A DNA stretch of 16,892 bases from an uncultured Clostridia bacterium (GTDB taxonomy: Bacteria > Bacillota > Clostridia > Oscillospirales > Butyricicoccaceae), in contig CAJUJQ010000066.1 in NCBI GenBank assembly GCA_910586575.1, positions 1-16,892 of the forward strand, in the 5' to 3' direction. A model generated the notes under the pieces. The model searched no databases. It had not been told where the DNA came from and saw only the letters and a program-made list of their open reading frames with translations. Positions 1-6,360 of the stretch are shown in pieces; the stretch's first letter is position 1, and each line of letters opens with the position of its first letter. Made by a program: the position numbers and the translations under genes.

Positions 1-2
1 TG

Positions 3-1289
3 GAAAATATCTTTGTGACGATGAATCGCCTTGCGGATTATGAAAGGAAACCGCTCCGTCTGGACGTCATACGGGAAGCCCTGCCGCTGACGCGGGACGA
101 AGCTGTGCGCGAATGGGCGCGGTGGGAGTGTTCCGCGCTTCCGGATTTGGAAGTGCTGATGATACGGGGCGGGCAGCGTGGCATGAAGCGTGTCAGCCTG
201 ACTTCCGGCAGGTGGATTTTAGAGGGGCTGAAAAGTGAGGAACCGGTGCCGGTTCCGTCTGGGCTGAAGCGGGCGCAAAGCTTACTTTATATGCAGAAGG
301 GTGATTTAGAATTTGTATTCCTTGCGGAAACGCATCCTGTCCGGGAACTGCTGCCCATGTTGGCAGGGATTTGGCTGGCAAGCCTGCTGCTGGTATTGGC
401 TGCGGGCGGACTGGTCTGCCGCGCGATGTGTCGGGTATGCGATAGGCAAATGGCGTTGGAGCAGAACCGCCGGGATACAACGAATGCCCTTGCGCATGAT
501 TTGAAAACCCCGCTGGCACTCATTCACGGCTATACGGAAAATTTGGAACTCATGATAAAGCCCGAAAAAAACATGCATTATCTGGCTCAGATTCGGGAGG
601 AAACTGAACGGATGGACAGCCTGTTAGGCGGGATGCTTGACCTTTCGCGGCTGGAAACCGGGGCACTGCCGCTGTACCGGGAAGCGGTTGATCTCTGTAC
701 GCTCATAGAGGAAAGCGCGGCGCGCTGGCATGCGGCAGCGGAAGCGCAAAGGGTGACGCTTACGGCAGAAGGCGGCGGTACGGTCAGCGCCGACAGAGAG
801 CTGTTCGGGCGGATGCTTGACAATCTGCTGTCGAACGCGCTGCGCCACACACCGGAGGGTGGGCGGATTCGCATAATTGCCGATGAGAGCGGGCTGTCCG
901 TCGAAAACACTGGCGAAGCAATCCCGGGGAATGTGTTGCCGCGCCTGTTTGAAGCCTACTACACGCATGACCGCTCACGAGGAGGCAGGCAACACGGCCT
1001 GGGGCTTGCTATCGTGCGGGCGGCTGCCGAGCTGCACGGCATGTCCGTCAGCGTAAAAAAACCGGAACCGGAGTCCGGCTTACAATTACTTTTTGAAGCA
1101 TTCCGCAGGAGGAGAGAGCAATGGCTTATCATATTTTACTGGTGGAGGATGAGCCGGGCCTGCGGGAGATTATCGCAGATTATTTCTCCGCACAGACTGA
1201 CGGCTGTACCCTGCATACCGCCGCCGACGGGGCGGAGGCCATGGAAAAGCTTTATGAACACGAATACGATCCGATTCTGCTGGATGTGA
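3..1289 (+). CDS. Sensor histidine kinase, 5'-partial, with an abnormal read-through C-terminus
   Basis: Membrane sensor kinase of a two-component system. The frame is open to the left edge, so the N-terminus and first membrane helix are probably outside the window; the GTG at 15 is only an internal in-frame codon. An extracytoplasmic sensor part is followed by a membrane helix (about 349-420), a HisKA segment with the phospho-acceptor His at 495-497 in an ALAHDLKTPLA context, an N box (NLLSNALRHTPEGG, about 820-860) and a G box (HGLGLAIV, about 990-1015). The domain logically ends near LQLLF (about 1094). The frame then continues about 190 nt, through the Shine-Dalgarno and start of the next gene, as low-complexity Arg/Trp-rich sequence. 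One extra T in the run at 1090-1094 would create TGA directly after LLF, so a homopolymer indel is likely. The kinase call is secure; the native end is uncertain. Confidence 0.88.
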   Translation, partial: ENIFVTMNRLADYERKPLRLDVIREALPLTRDEAVREWARWECSALPDLEVLMIRGGQRGMKRVSLTSGRWILEGLKSEEPVPVPSGLKRAQSLLYMQKGDLEFVFLAETHPVRELLPMLAGIWLASLLLVLAAGGLVCRAMCRVCDRQMALEQNRRDTTNALAHDLKTPLALIHGYTENLELMIKPEKNMHYLAQIREETERMDSLLGGMLDLSRLETGALPLYREAVDLCTLIEESAARWHAAAEAQRVTLTAEGGGTVSADRELFGRMLDNLLSNALRHTPEGGRIRIIADESGLSVENTGEAIPGNVLPRLFEAYYTHDRSRGGRQHGLGLAIVRAAAELHGMSVSVKKPEPESGLQLLFEAFRRRREQWLIIFYWWRMSRACGRLSQIISPHRLTAVPCIPPPTGRRPWKSFMNTNTIRFCWM

Positions 1290-1636
1290 TGCTGCCCGAG
1301 CTGGACGGCTTCACGCTGTGCCGAACTGTGCGGCGGCGGAGTGGCGTGTCGATTCTTTTTCTGACTGCGCGGGTGTCCGAGGAGGATAAGCTGCAAGGTT
1401 ACGGACTGGGGGCGGACGATTACCTGACGAAGCCGTTTTCCCTGCCAGAAGCCGGAAAGCAGCGTTTCCTGCCGCTCGTTGCAGGCGGTGACGAGATAGC
1501 CGTCCTGCGATACGGTATACTGCCATTCTCTCCCGGAAGGGTCGGAAAAACGGATTTCGGCACTGTCCGCCGTTTCGGCAATTCGGATGGAATAGACGTC
1601 CTTTTGATATTCCCGCACCGTGTCCGATTGGCCTGA
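1121..1636 (+). pseudogene. Response regulator truncated after the receiver domain
   Basis: Partner of the preceding kinase. The ATG at 1121 follows an AGGAGGAG ribosome site. Residues 1-110 are an intact receiver: acidic pocket E9/D10, phospho-acceptor D55 (PILLDVMLPELDG), T82 and K104 (YLTKPFSLPE). An OmpR-type regulator would continue with a linker and a winged helix. Here the protein leaves homology at about nucleotide 1450, and the last 61 residues are simply the antisense of the convergent small membrane-protein gene. There is no DNA-binding domain, so at most a stand-alone phosphorylatable receiver could be made. Deletion/rearrangement or an assembly chimera are both possible. Confidence 0.8.
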
Positions 1637-1765
1637 AAGCGGAAATATTTGGTGCGCGTACCGCAGGACTGGGAGCCGGTAGATTCCCACGTAGACAATG
1701 ACAGCCACAATCACCAGAAGAATGCCCCCGGCGGTTCGGATGGTTCGTTTTGTCTCGGTGTTCAT
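1136..1765 (-). CDS. Small single-pass membrane protein of unknown function, 3' end probably lost
   Basis: Not recognised. The ATG at 1765 has AAGGAG ten bases upstream and is preferred to the in-frame ATG at 1795, which has no clear ribosome site. The protein begins with a short basic segment (KRTIRT), then one membrane helix (about residues 13-29), then an extracytoplasmic region with a strand-rich look (YSIRIAETADSAEIRF, WQYTVSQDGYLVTA). Native-looking sequence ends around residue 105-107 (about 1450). The rest, to the stop at 1136, is antisense of the response regulator gene and is Arg/His/Gln-rich, so it is probably not native. A near-consensus promoter (1813-1841) serves this gene. Gene start is well supported; the C-terminus is not. 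Confidence 0.6.
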   Translation of the reverse strand: MNTETKRTIRTAGGILLVIVAVIVYVGIYRLPVLRYAHQIFPLSGQSDTVREYQKDVYSIRIAETADSAEIRFSDPSGREWQYTVSQDGYLVTACNERQETLLSGFWQGKRLRQVIVRPQSVTLQLILLGHPRSQKKNRHATPPPHSSAQREAVQLGQHHIQQNRIVFVFIKLFHGLRPVGGGMQGTAVSLCGEIICDNLPQARLILHQ

Positions 1766-1812
1766 AAGTATTCCGCTCCTTGCGCGCCTTCCCAAGGCGG
1801 TTCTTTTCTACC

Positions 1813-1841
1813 ATTATGATACCGTATCGGCACATTGTCAA
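1813..1841 (-). promoter_or_regulatory. Sigma-A type promoter of the small membrane-protein gene
   Basis: Read on the minus strand: TTGACA (1841-1836), a 17-base spacer, then CATAAT (1818-1813). It lies about 50 bases before the ATG at 1765, with no other minus-strand gene between. The perfect -35 and ideal spacing make it credible. Confidence 0.7.
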
Positions 1842-1874
1842 ATGCGTATTAAAAGAAAAGGTTTTAGAATGGCA

Positions 1875-1906
1875 GAAGCCCCGCGCCACAGCGGCGCAGG
1901 GGCTTC
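1875..1906 (-). terminator. Intrinsic terminator of the manganese catalase gene
   Basis: GC-rich hairpin just after the catalase stop: GAAGCCCC/GGGGCTTC outer stem (1875-1882 with 1899-1906), GCGCC/GGCGC inner stem with one bulged A, and a five-base loop. On the minus strand it is followed by an imperfect T-rich tract. It also separates the catalase from the promoter at 1813-1841. Confidence 0.7.
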
Positions 1907-1918
1907 CGAAATACTGTG

Positions 1919-2584
1919 TTACTGGACAAAGGACGGCGCGTGGACATCCTTTCCGGCAAAGGTATTAGGCCCGGGGTTGGACAGGGAAAAATACATTTTT
2001 GCGGCTTTGGTTGTACCGAAATCACGGTTAGAGCCGCTGTCCTGCACCTCGTTAAATGCGTCACGGAACATCTGGTTGTGCGCCTCCTCGCGGTTGAGCA
2101 GGAAGTCGATGGTTTCCCGCACGCGCTTATCGTCAATCTGGCGGTACAGGTATTCATAGACCACCTTGGCGCGCTGCTCAGACGCGATATTGCTCAGCAA
2201 ATCGGCGCATAGGTCGCCGGTGACGGTCACATAATCCGCCGTCCACGAGTAGCCGGAAGCGTTGATCAGCCCGGGATTCAGCCCCAGCAGCACATGGCTT
2301 TCGATTTCACCTGCTTTCACCTGGTCGGCGTCAACGTCATGCCCGTTCAGCATGGAAATCGTCTGGGCGACCATTTCCATGTGGCTCAGCTCCTCGGCGG
2401 CAATGTCCATGAACAAATCCTTAATTCTGGCGTCTTTAATCCGGAAGCTCTGCGCCATATACTGCATGGCGGCTTTCAGTTCGCCGTTGCCGCCGCCGAG
2501 CTGTTCCTGAAGCAGTGCGGCATATTGGGGGTTGGGGCGCTCCACGCCGACCGGATGGAACAGCAGCTTTTCATGCTTAAACAT
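1919..2584 (-). CDS. Manganese catalase (CotJC-like)
   Basis: Dinuclear-manganese catalase of the ferritin-like fold, which converts hydrogen peroxide to water and oxygen. In clostridia this family includes spore-coat-associated CotJC and cytoplasmic detoxifying forms. At 221 residues it is within the family's short range. The dimanganese ligand set is visible: E35 (NGELKAAMQY), E65 and H68 (AAEELSHMEM), E136 (ASEQRAKVVYEYLY) and H169 (NREEAHNQMF). The ATG at 2584 follows AGAGGAGCG at good spacing. It lies 72 bp downstream of the anti-sigma gene on the same strand, with no terminator seen between, so cotranscription with the sigma/anti-sigma pair is possible. A terminator closes the gene on the other side. 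Confidence 0.93.
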   Translation of the reverse strand: MFKHEKLLFHPVGVERPNPQYAALLQEQLGGGNGELKAAMQYMAQSFRIKDARIKDLFMDIAAEELSHMEMVAQTISMLNGHDVDADQVKAGEIESHVLLGLNPGLINASGYSWTADYVTVTGDLCADLLSNIASEQRAKVVYEYLYRQIDDKRVRETIDFLLNREEAHNQMFRDAFNEVQDSGSNRDFGTTKAAKMYFSLSNPGPNTFAGKDVHAPSFVQ

Positions 2585-2656
2585 TGTTTGTCGCTCCTCT
2601 CAAATATCGTTGTCAATAGCTTGCCCGCAAATTGGGAAACGATACTTGCGGTTTGC

Positions 2657-3688
2657 TTACGGGGCCTGTTCAATGGGGAACGTAACCCGCCAATCGCCTT
2701 TTGTCAGCGTACCGCCGGAGGAGAACCAGCCGTGCAGCGTATACTGCCCGATTTCGTCTCTGGGGATATCGAATATATAGTTATTATAATCAATGCGGTT
2801 TTCCGTTTCCTCGTTTTCGCGGAAACCGAAGGTATAATTGCTGTGGATGATATTTCCAGCCTTATCGGTCAGGTAGAAATAACCATGGTTATCCATACCG
2901 TTCCTGTAACAGACTGCCGTCTGAAGATGCAGGCTGCCGTCAATATACCCGATTCCAGTCAGGTCGATTCCTTCCACCGGGAATTCTTTCATCGCCCTGC
3001 CGGGGACTAGGGAACGGAAGTCGTTTCTATCCTGCGGATAATCCAGCCCGCCGCCGCAGCAGGCGTAAACCTGCTGCGTTTTTTCCACGTCAGGCACTGC
3101 GGAAAGTTCAATCGGGATATCGATATGATCGTAAATTTTCTTCCCGCTTAGAATCTCGCGCACCGAAAAGGTGACTTTTTTGCCGGTAAATTTCTGGTTT
3201 TCCCATTCGGTGATGGAAATCAGGAAGCGGGCTTTTCCGGTCTCCTCGTCGAAGCTGTCGAAAAAGCAGCCGCCTGCGCTTGAGAACGGACGGCCAATCG
3301 AATAGCTGTCATATAAATCGGTCGTGCCGTCAATGCGGCTGCCTTCCAAGTCCTGAAAGCTGACATAGACCTCGACCGTGTTGCCATGGACAGACGCCGA
3401 TTCCACCTCCATGCGGATGCCCTGATCCTCGTCAGCGCGCTGCACCGGGGTGAAAAACTGCGTTGCCTGCGGGGATACGGCATACATCACCTGATAACCG
3501 GTTGAGGAAGCCGCTGCCAGCGGCATGACGCATATGATTGCCGCCGCCGCGCACAGGCCGCGCTGCCAGCCGGAAAGCCTTCGTTTGCACTCATATTGCT
3601 GCGCCCGCCGAATCACATTGGAAATCATCGTTTCGTCCGGCACAATGGAATTATGCAGCTTTTGATAGCGTTCCTTAAACATTTTCAT
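2657..3688 (-). CDS. Membrane anti-sigma factor, DUF4179-type
   Basis: Probable anti-sigma factor for the overlapping upstream ECF sigma gene. About 44 N-terminal cytoplasmic residues (presumed sigma-binding) are followed by one membrane helix (about residues 45-61: LCAAAAIICVMPLAAA) and an extracytoplasmic region of about 280 residues made of strand-like segments such as VEVYVSFQDLEG and LHGWFSSGGTLTKGDWRV. This layout matches the DUF4179/RsiV-like proteins that follow ECF sigma genes in Bacillota. The start overlaps the sigma stop. ATG codons at 3688 and 3682 are both possible; the GGAGG suits 3682 slightly better. The exact signal sensed cannot be read from sequence. Family assignment is from recalled similarity and is fairly firm. 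Confidence 0.8.
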   Translation of the reverse strand: MKMFKERYQKLHNSIVPDETMISNVIRRAQQYECKRRLSGWQRGLCAAAAIICVMPLAAASSTGYQVMYAVSPQATQFFTPVQRADEDQGIRMEVESASVHGNTVEVYVSFQDLEGSRIDGTTDLYDSYSIGRPFSSAGGCFFDSFDEETGKARFLISITEWENQKFTGKKVTFSVREILSGKKIYDHIDIPIELSAVPDVEKTQQVYACCGGGLDYPQDRNDFRSLVPGRAMKEFPVEGIDLTGIGYIDGSLHLQTAVCYRNGMDNHGYFYLTDKAGNIIHSNYTFGFRENEETENRIDYNNYIFDIPRDEIGQYTLHGWFSSGGTLTKGDWRVTFPIEQAP

Positions 3689-4163
3689 CCTCCTCCATAA
3701 AGGCCCGGAGCATTGCCCGCGCGCGGGTCAGCTGGGTGCGGACAGTCGAATTCTTCCGGTGCAGAATATCGGCGATTTCGTCGGTCGAAAAGCCTTCGTA
3801 ATAAAACAGGTGTATCACGTCGCGGTAGCGGGGCGGGAGCCTTTGCAGCTCGTCATGCAGGCTGTGGGTTTCCGGGTCCTCCCAGACAAGATTTTCCTGT
3901 AGGGGCTGCATTTTGCGCATCCGTGCCGATTCATGGAAGGATTTTGCACAGTTGACGGTGACCCGGATAAGCCACGCCTTGCGGTGCTCCTCGCTGTGAA
4001 AATGCGGCTTTTTGCGGACATACCGCAGGAAAACCTCCTGAAAGATATCATCCGCGTCATTCCTGCTGCCCGTGCGCGCAAAGGCCAGATGCCAGACCAG
4101 GTCGGCATAATATCGGATCACCTGTTCTGAACCGGCGTCCGCCGGGAGCGTCTGTTCGTCCAT
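3675..4163 (-). CDS. ECF RNA polymerase sigma factor
   Basis: Alternative sigma-70 family factor, 162 residues, normal ECF length. Region 2 spans about residues 15-75 (YADLVWHLAFARTG, then NDADDIFQEVFLRY). Region 4 spans about 105-155 (LPPRYRDVIHLFYYEGFS, helix-turn-helix ending STVRTQLTRARAMLR). The start is the ATG at 4163, preceded by AAAGGAGGGG. A longer reading from TTG at 4181 would place that ribosome site inside the protein and is rejected. The 3' end overlaps the anti-sigma start by 14 bases, which implies translational coupling and matched stoichiometry. An AT-rich TATTAT about 20 bases before the start is a possible -10, but I found no convincing partner element. The regulon is unknown; the nearby catalase is a candidate target. 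Confidence 0.93.
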   Translation of the reverse strand: MDEQTLPADAGSEQVIRYYADLVWHLAFARTGSRNDADDIFQEVFLRYVRKKPHFHSEEHRKAWLIRVTVNCAKSFHESARMRKMQPLQENLVWEDPETHSLHDELQRLPPRYRDVIHLFYYEGFSTDEIADILHRKNSTVRTQLTRARAMLRAFMEEDENV

Positions 4164-4220
4164 GTCGTCCCCTCCTTTCAAATATAATACCTGTGAAAGG
4201 ATGAAAATGCTACATGGTTT

Positions 4221-4457
4221 TCAGGGATTCTTCAAAAGATCGCAGAAAAAAATGCGGAGGCATAAATAGGCGAGCAGCTCCTCCGGGGTCGGCTTTTCGC
4301 CTTCGCAGGGGATATCCTCGTGAAAAAAGATAACTGCCGGGTCGCAGCTCGACCATGCCTGGTCAATTGCTTCCTCGATTTCGGCGCGGATGGCTTCGAT
4401 GGTTGTTCTTTTTTGGCGGGCGACTGCTTCCAGCGCTTCTTGTATGATGGGTTCCAT
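4221..4457 (-). CDS. Stand-alone Spo0A C-terminal-domain-like small protein
   Basis: 78 residues resembling the C-terminal effector domain of Spo0A with no receiver. The alignment anchors are VARQKRTT...IRAEIEEAIDQAW against the Spo0A segment IAKKFNTT...VERAIRHAIEVAW, and KPTPEELLAYL against KPTNSEFIAMV. By position, recognition-helix residues known to contact the 0A box in B. subtilis Spo0A (R211, E213, R214, R217, H218) are replaced here by A, R, A, E and E. Direct binding to 0A boxes is therefore unlikely; a protein-interaction role is an inference. The ATG at 4457 follows AGGGGG at good spacing. It sits 58 bp upstream of the ECF sigma gene on the same strand. A 0A-box array lies about 230 bp upstream. 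Family similarity is moderate-to-good; function is unproven. Confidence 0.7.
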   Translation of the reverse strand: MEPIIQEALEAVARQKRTTIEAIRAEIEEAIDQAWSSCDPAVIFFHEDIPCEGEKPTPEELLAYLCLRIFFCDLLKNP

Positions 4458-4660
4458 ATGGTTTCCCCCTGATTTTGTATTAGACCTGTTTGGAAACGTC
4501 GCAACGTTTGCCGCGTGTATTCACCGTTCGTCAGAGCCGCTTCCCCTTGAAATTCGATGGGATTCCTGCGGGAAATCGTATTTGACGGACAACGAATTCT
4601 CCTGGCATCCGGCTTACCCTCAATTCCCGAACCGGTCTGTTATGGTGTTCCGGTACTATT

Positions 4661-4694
4661 ATTATATAGCCTTAAAATCATAAAATATGTCGAA
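4661..4694 (-). promoter_or_regulatory. Possible Spo0A-activated promoter facing the Spo0A-like gene
   Basis: On the minus strand TTCGAC (4694-4689), which is part of a 0A box, is followed after 22 bases by a perfect TATAAT (4666-4661). Spo0A-activated sigma-A promoters such as spoIIG and spoIIE are known for unusually long (21-22 bp) spacing with 0A boxes over the -35. The match in layout is seen; the activity is inferred. Its transcript would reach the gene starting at 4457 after a leader of about 200 nt. Confidence 0.4.
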
Positions 4695-4724
4695 TCTTGT
4701 CGAATTATGAGAAAAGATATCGAA
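4688..4724 (+). promoter_or_regulatory. Tandem Spo0A-binding (0A) boxes in 10-bp phase
   Basis: Two perfect 0A boxes TGTCGAA (4688-4694 and 4698-4704; consensus TGNCGAA) lie exactly 10 bp apart, the spacing at which Spo0A dimers bind tandem boxes. The same 10-bp register continues with TGAGAAA (4708-4714, 5 of 7) and TATCGAA (4718-4724, 6 of 7). Binding by the genome's full-length Spo0A is inferred. Confidence 0.6.
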
Positions 4725-4824
4725 AAAAACTTGCTGTAGGAGTTTGAAGCTTCCAGCAATATGAACCATGCGGCGCGGCAGGATCTCTGAGAGAAGTTGA
4801 AAAATGCATTCAAAGGCGAATAAT

Positions 4825-4862
4825 AAAGAAGCTGCGGCAAGCACAAATGCCGCAGCTTCTTT
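4825..4862 (-). terminator. Intrinsic terminator of the VanZ-family gene
   Basis: Perfect 15-bp inverted repeat (AAAGAAGCTGCGGCA / TGCCGCAGCTTCTTT) with an eight-base loop, about 50 bp after the VanZ-family stop on the minus strand. It is T-rich on both sides, so it could work in either direction. Confidence 0.85.
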
Positions 4863-4914
4863 TGCTTTTGGAGGATTTTCCTGCGCTTTTTTATGAAATC
4901 TTCCATCCTTTGAT

Positions 4915-5583
4915 TCAGTAAATATTCTGCTTTTCCGCTATCGGTATGGGATACATTTTCCTTTTTATTTTTTGGCCAGCTATATAGCCGATACTTGCGC
5001 CAATTAACCATAGCAAAAGTTGATCTATATTGATTCCACTGATATAGCTGATAAATCTGGCTAGCCAGATAGATAACACCACCACTGGAATGATGGGGGC
5101 ATGATACTTTTTTGTATCGAAGTCGCCGACAACCAAGGACTCCCACATTCCCAAAGGCAGAAAAAGCAAAAGATTTTCTATTATCAAGTCCCAGCGTTTT
5201 GCCCCAAACCATGAAGTTATGGTTTGGAGAGGGATAAAGCTGCTTCCTGATTCAAACCAAGTCTTGAAGTCCAGCTCTATATTCATTTTTCGGTCTGTCA
5301 AATTCATAAATCCTAAAAACAAAAGATTTAAGAGTATCAATCCATATATAAAAAAGATATAAGTGAAGCATATTTTTTGGAGAGCTTTTTTCTTTTGTAA
5401 GCTTTTCTTAGGGGAGAAAAAATACCACAGAAGGGCAATGCCGGCTGATATTCCGATTACAATGATTATCCCTGTAAAATGGAACATGAATGTAGGGCTT
5501 AATGCATTATATGCAACGTAAGCAAACCAGAGCATTGCGAACAAACTTGTGATTAAAATGCAGGGAAGCTGTTTTTTTTGCAT
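4915..5583 (-). CDS. VanZ-family membrane protein
   Basis: Polytopic membrane protein of 222 residues with about six hydrophobic segments (roughly 9-25, 35-56, 72-95, 135-150, 163-180, 187-203). The VanZ signature is present: ENLLLFLPLG (136-145), and later NIDQLLLWLIGASIGY (185-200) with the conserved acidic residue D187 before a final helix. VanZ of Enterococcus gives low-level teicoplanin resistance, but most VanZ-like proteins have no known substrate, so resistance should not be assumed. The start chosen is the ATG at 5583, preceded by AAAGAGAG. The upstream in-frame ATG at 5619 lies inside a perfect hairpin and would add 12 residues. The gene is much more AT-rich than the flanking nitrogen genes and lies behind the secreted-protein gene on the same strand. 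Confidence 0.8.
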   Translation of the reverse strand: MQKKQLPCILITSLFAMLWFAYVAYNALSPTFMFHFTGIIIVIGISAGIALLWYFFSPKKSLQKKKALQKICFTYIFFIYGLILLNLLFLGFMNLTDRKMNIELDFKTWFESGSSFIPLQTITSWFGAKRWDLIIENLLLFLPLGMWESLVVGDFDTKKYHAPIIPVVVLSIWLARFISYISGINIDQLLLWLIGASIGYIAGQKIKRKMYPIPIAEKQNIY

Positions 5584-5608
5584 TTGTAAATACTCTCTTT
5601 CTAATAAG

Positions 5609-5638
5609 GCAACGAGCATAAATGTTTATGCTCGTTGC
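5609..5638 (-). terminator. Perfect 14-bp hairpin between the secreted-protein and VanZ-family genes
   Basis: Arms GCAACGAGCATAAA and TTTATGCTCGTTGC are separated by two bases, a few bases after the secreted-protein stop. The minus-strand flank CCTTATTAG is not a strong T-tract, so it may be an attenuator or mRNA-stabilising stem rather than a full terminator, setting less VanZ-family than secreted-protein message. Confidence 0.5.
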
Positions 5639-5645
5639 AATCCGC

Positions 5646-6167
5646 TTATACTACAGTGAAATTACCAGTAAGTTTTACACCGTCAATCGCTTTTGAAAAA
5701 TGTAAAAAGTATTTTTCATTTCGACCGACATTTACAAAATAATCGAAGTTTCCATCTCGCTCAAGTTCTAATTCTGTCCAGACATCGAATCCTAAAGTTT
5801 TTTTCATGCATACGTCAAGAAAGAAAACCTTTACGGGCATATCATGATCGCTCTTCGATTCGCCTTTAATATGCAGTCCACACCTGTAATCGTCCGCGGG
5901 GTTGGGAATAAACTGAAAATTAGAATAAAGAGTGCTATCAAAGGCAAAAGTCCCTTGATAGAAGTTCTCGGCTAAATCATATGTCCTAAAGCTAGTTCCA
6001 CGGGTTTTGTCCTCTGTCAAATGATGAACCATGTTATACGCTTCCGGAGGAGCGAGAACTTCCTCAGGTTCGTTGTCGACGGCGTCCAGATTGACCGCAT
6101 CTGCATACATCGTGAAAGCCATGGCCATGGCGGTAGCCGCGCTCAAAATTTGGTTTAACTTCAGCAT
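5646..6167 (-). CDS. Small secreted protein of unknown function
   Basis: Not recognised. 173 residues from the ATG at 6167, which has AAAAGGAGA nine bases upstream. The TTG at 6173 is too close to that site. A signal peptide is clear: MLKLNQILSAATAMAMAF with likely cleavage after a YADA-type site near residue 24. The mature protein is acidic at first (residues 28-40). It then looks like a beta-sandwich with alternating strands (LYSNFQFI, VKVFFLDVC, WTELELE, FDYFVNVG, KYFLHF, VKLTGNFTVV) and two cysteines (C96, C120) that could form a disulfide. It is AT-rich like its VanZ-family neighbour and has the strong promoter at 6332-6360. An extracellular ligand-binding or envelope role is a guess from fold appearance only. 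Confidence 0.75.
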   Translation of the reverse strand: MLKLNQILSAATAMAMAFTMYADAVNLDAVDNEPEEVLAPPEAYNMVHHLTEDKTRGTSFRTYDLAENFYQGTFAFDSTLYSNFQFIPNPADDYRCGLHIKGESKSDHDMPVKVFFLDVCMKKTLGFDVWTELELERDGNFDYFVNVGRNEKYFLHFSKAIDGVKLTGNFTVV

Positions 6168-6217
6168 TTGCAAAATCTCCTTTTCAGTAATTATGAATTA
6201 TTTTCGGATCTTCCGCA

Positions 6218-6292
6218 TTAAAATTTGACCGTAACCCGGCCGTTGATGCTCAGCGGTAATCGACCATTGGAATCATCCTCTTTCGTGCTATG
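6218..6292 (-). pseudogene. Possible C-terminal remnant of a lost gene
   Basis: An open frame of 24 codons with no start codon, ending in TAA. It reads like a protein tail: HSTKEDDSNGRLPL, then SINGRVTVKF. It ends much like the downstream secreted protein (IDGVKLTGNFTVV), which hints at a paralogue whose body has been lost. An in-frame TAG lies immediately upstream. The evidence is only the protein-like look of a short frame, so this is tentative. Confidence 0.25.
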
Positions 6293-6331
6293 CTAACGAT
6301 GAATTTTATTCGTTGGCTTTTTATGTACTAA

Positions 6332-6360
6332 ATAATATCATAAAATATATAGCATGTCAA
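6332..6360 (-). promoter_or_regulatory. Sigma-A type promoter for the secreted-protein/VanZ-family genes
   Basis: Read on the minus strand: TTGACA (6360-6355), a 17-base spacer, then TATTAT (6337-6332). It is near consensus in both boxes. The transcript would start about 6325, giving a leader of about 155 nt before the ATG at 6167. Confidence 0.75.

Larger units (their letters stand above)
4458..4914. other. 457-bp intergenic region with a 0A-box array and a terminator
   Basis: No convincing gene. Near the Spo0A-like start is a 6-bp inverted repeat AAACGT-CGCA-ACGTTT (4494-4509), a possible operator. The composition turns AT-rich from about 4640. It contains a possible minus-strand -10 (4661-4666), a phased series of Spo0A boxes (4688-4724) and, at the far side, a perfect 15-bp hairpin (4825-4862) that ends the VanZ-family gene. 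Short open frames on both strands here lack ribosome sites and recognisable content. Confidence 0.6.

Noticed and set aside
2294..3010. 238-codon plus-strand frame over the catalase and anti-sigma genes
   Set aside because: It crosses two well-supported minus-strand genes and has no motif or plausible start signal.
4494..4509. Inverted repeat AAACGT-CGCA-ACGTTT before the Spo0A-like gene
   Set aside because: Only 6 bp arms, single copy and no clear promoter overlap; kept as a note in the intergenic entry rather than a called operator.
4771..4790. Tiny plus-strand frame after the 0A-box array (nine codons from ATG near 4761)
   Set aside because: Too short, no good ribosome site spacing and no conserved content visible.
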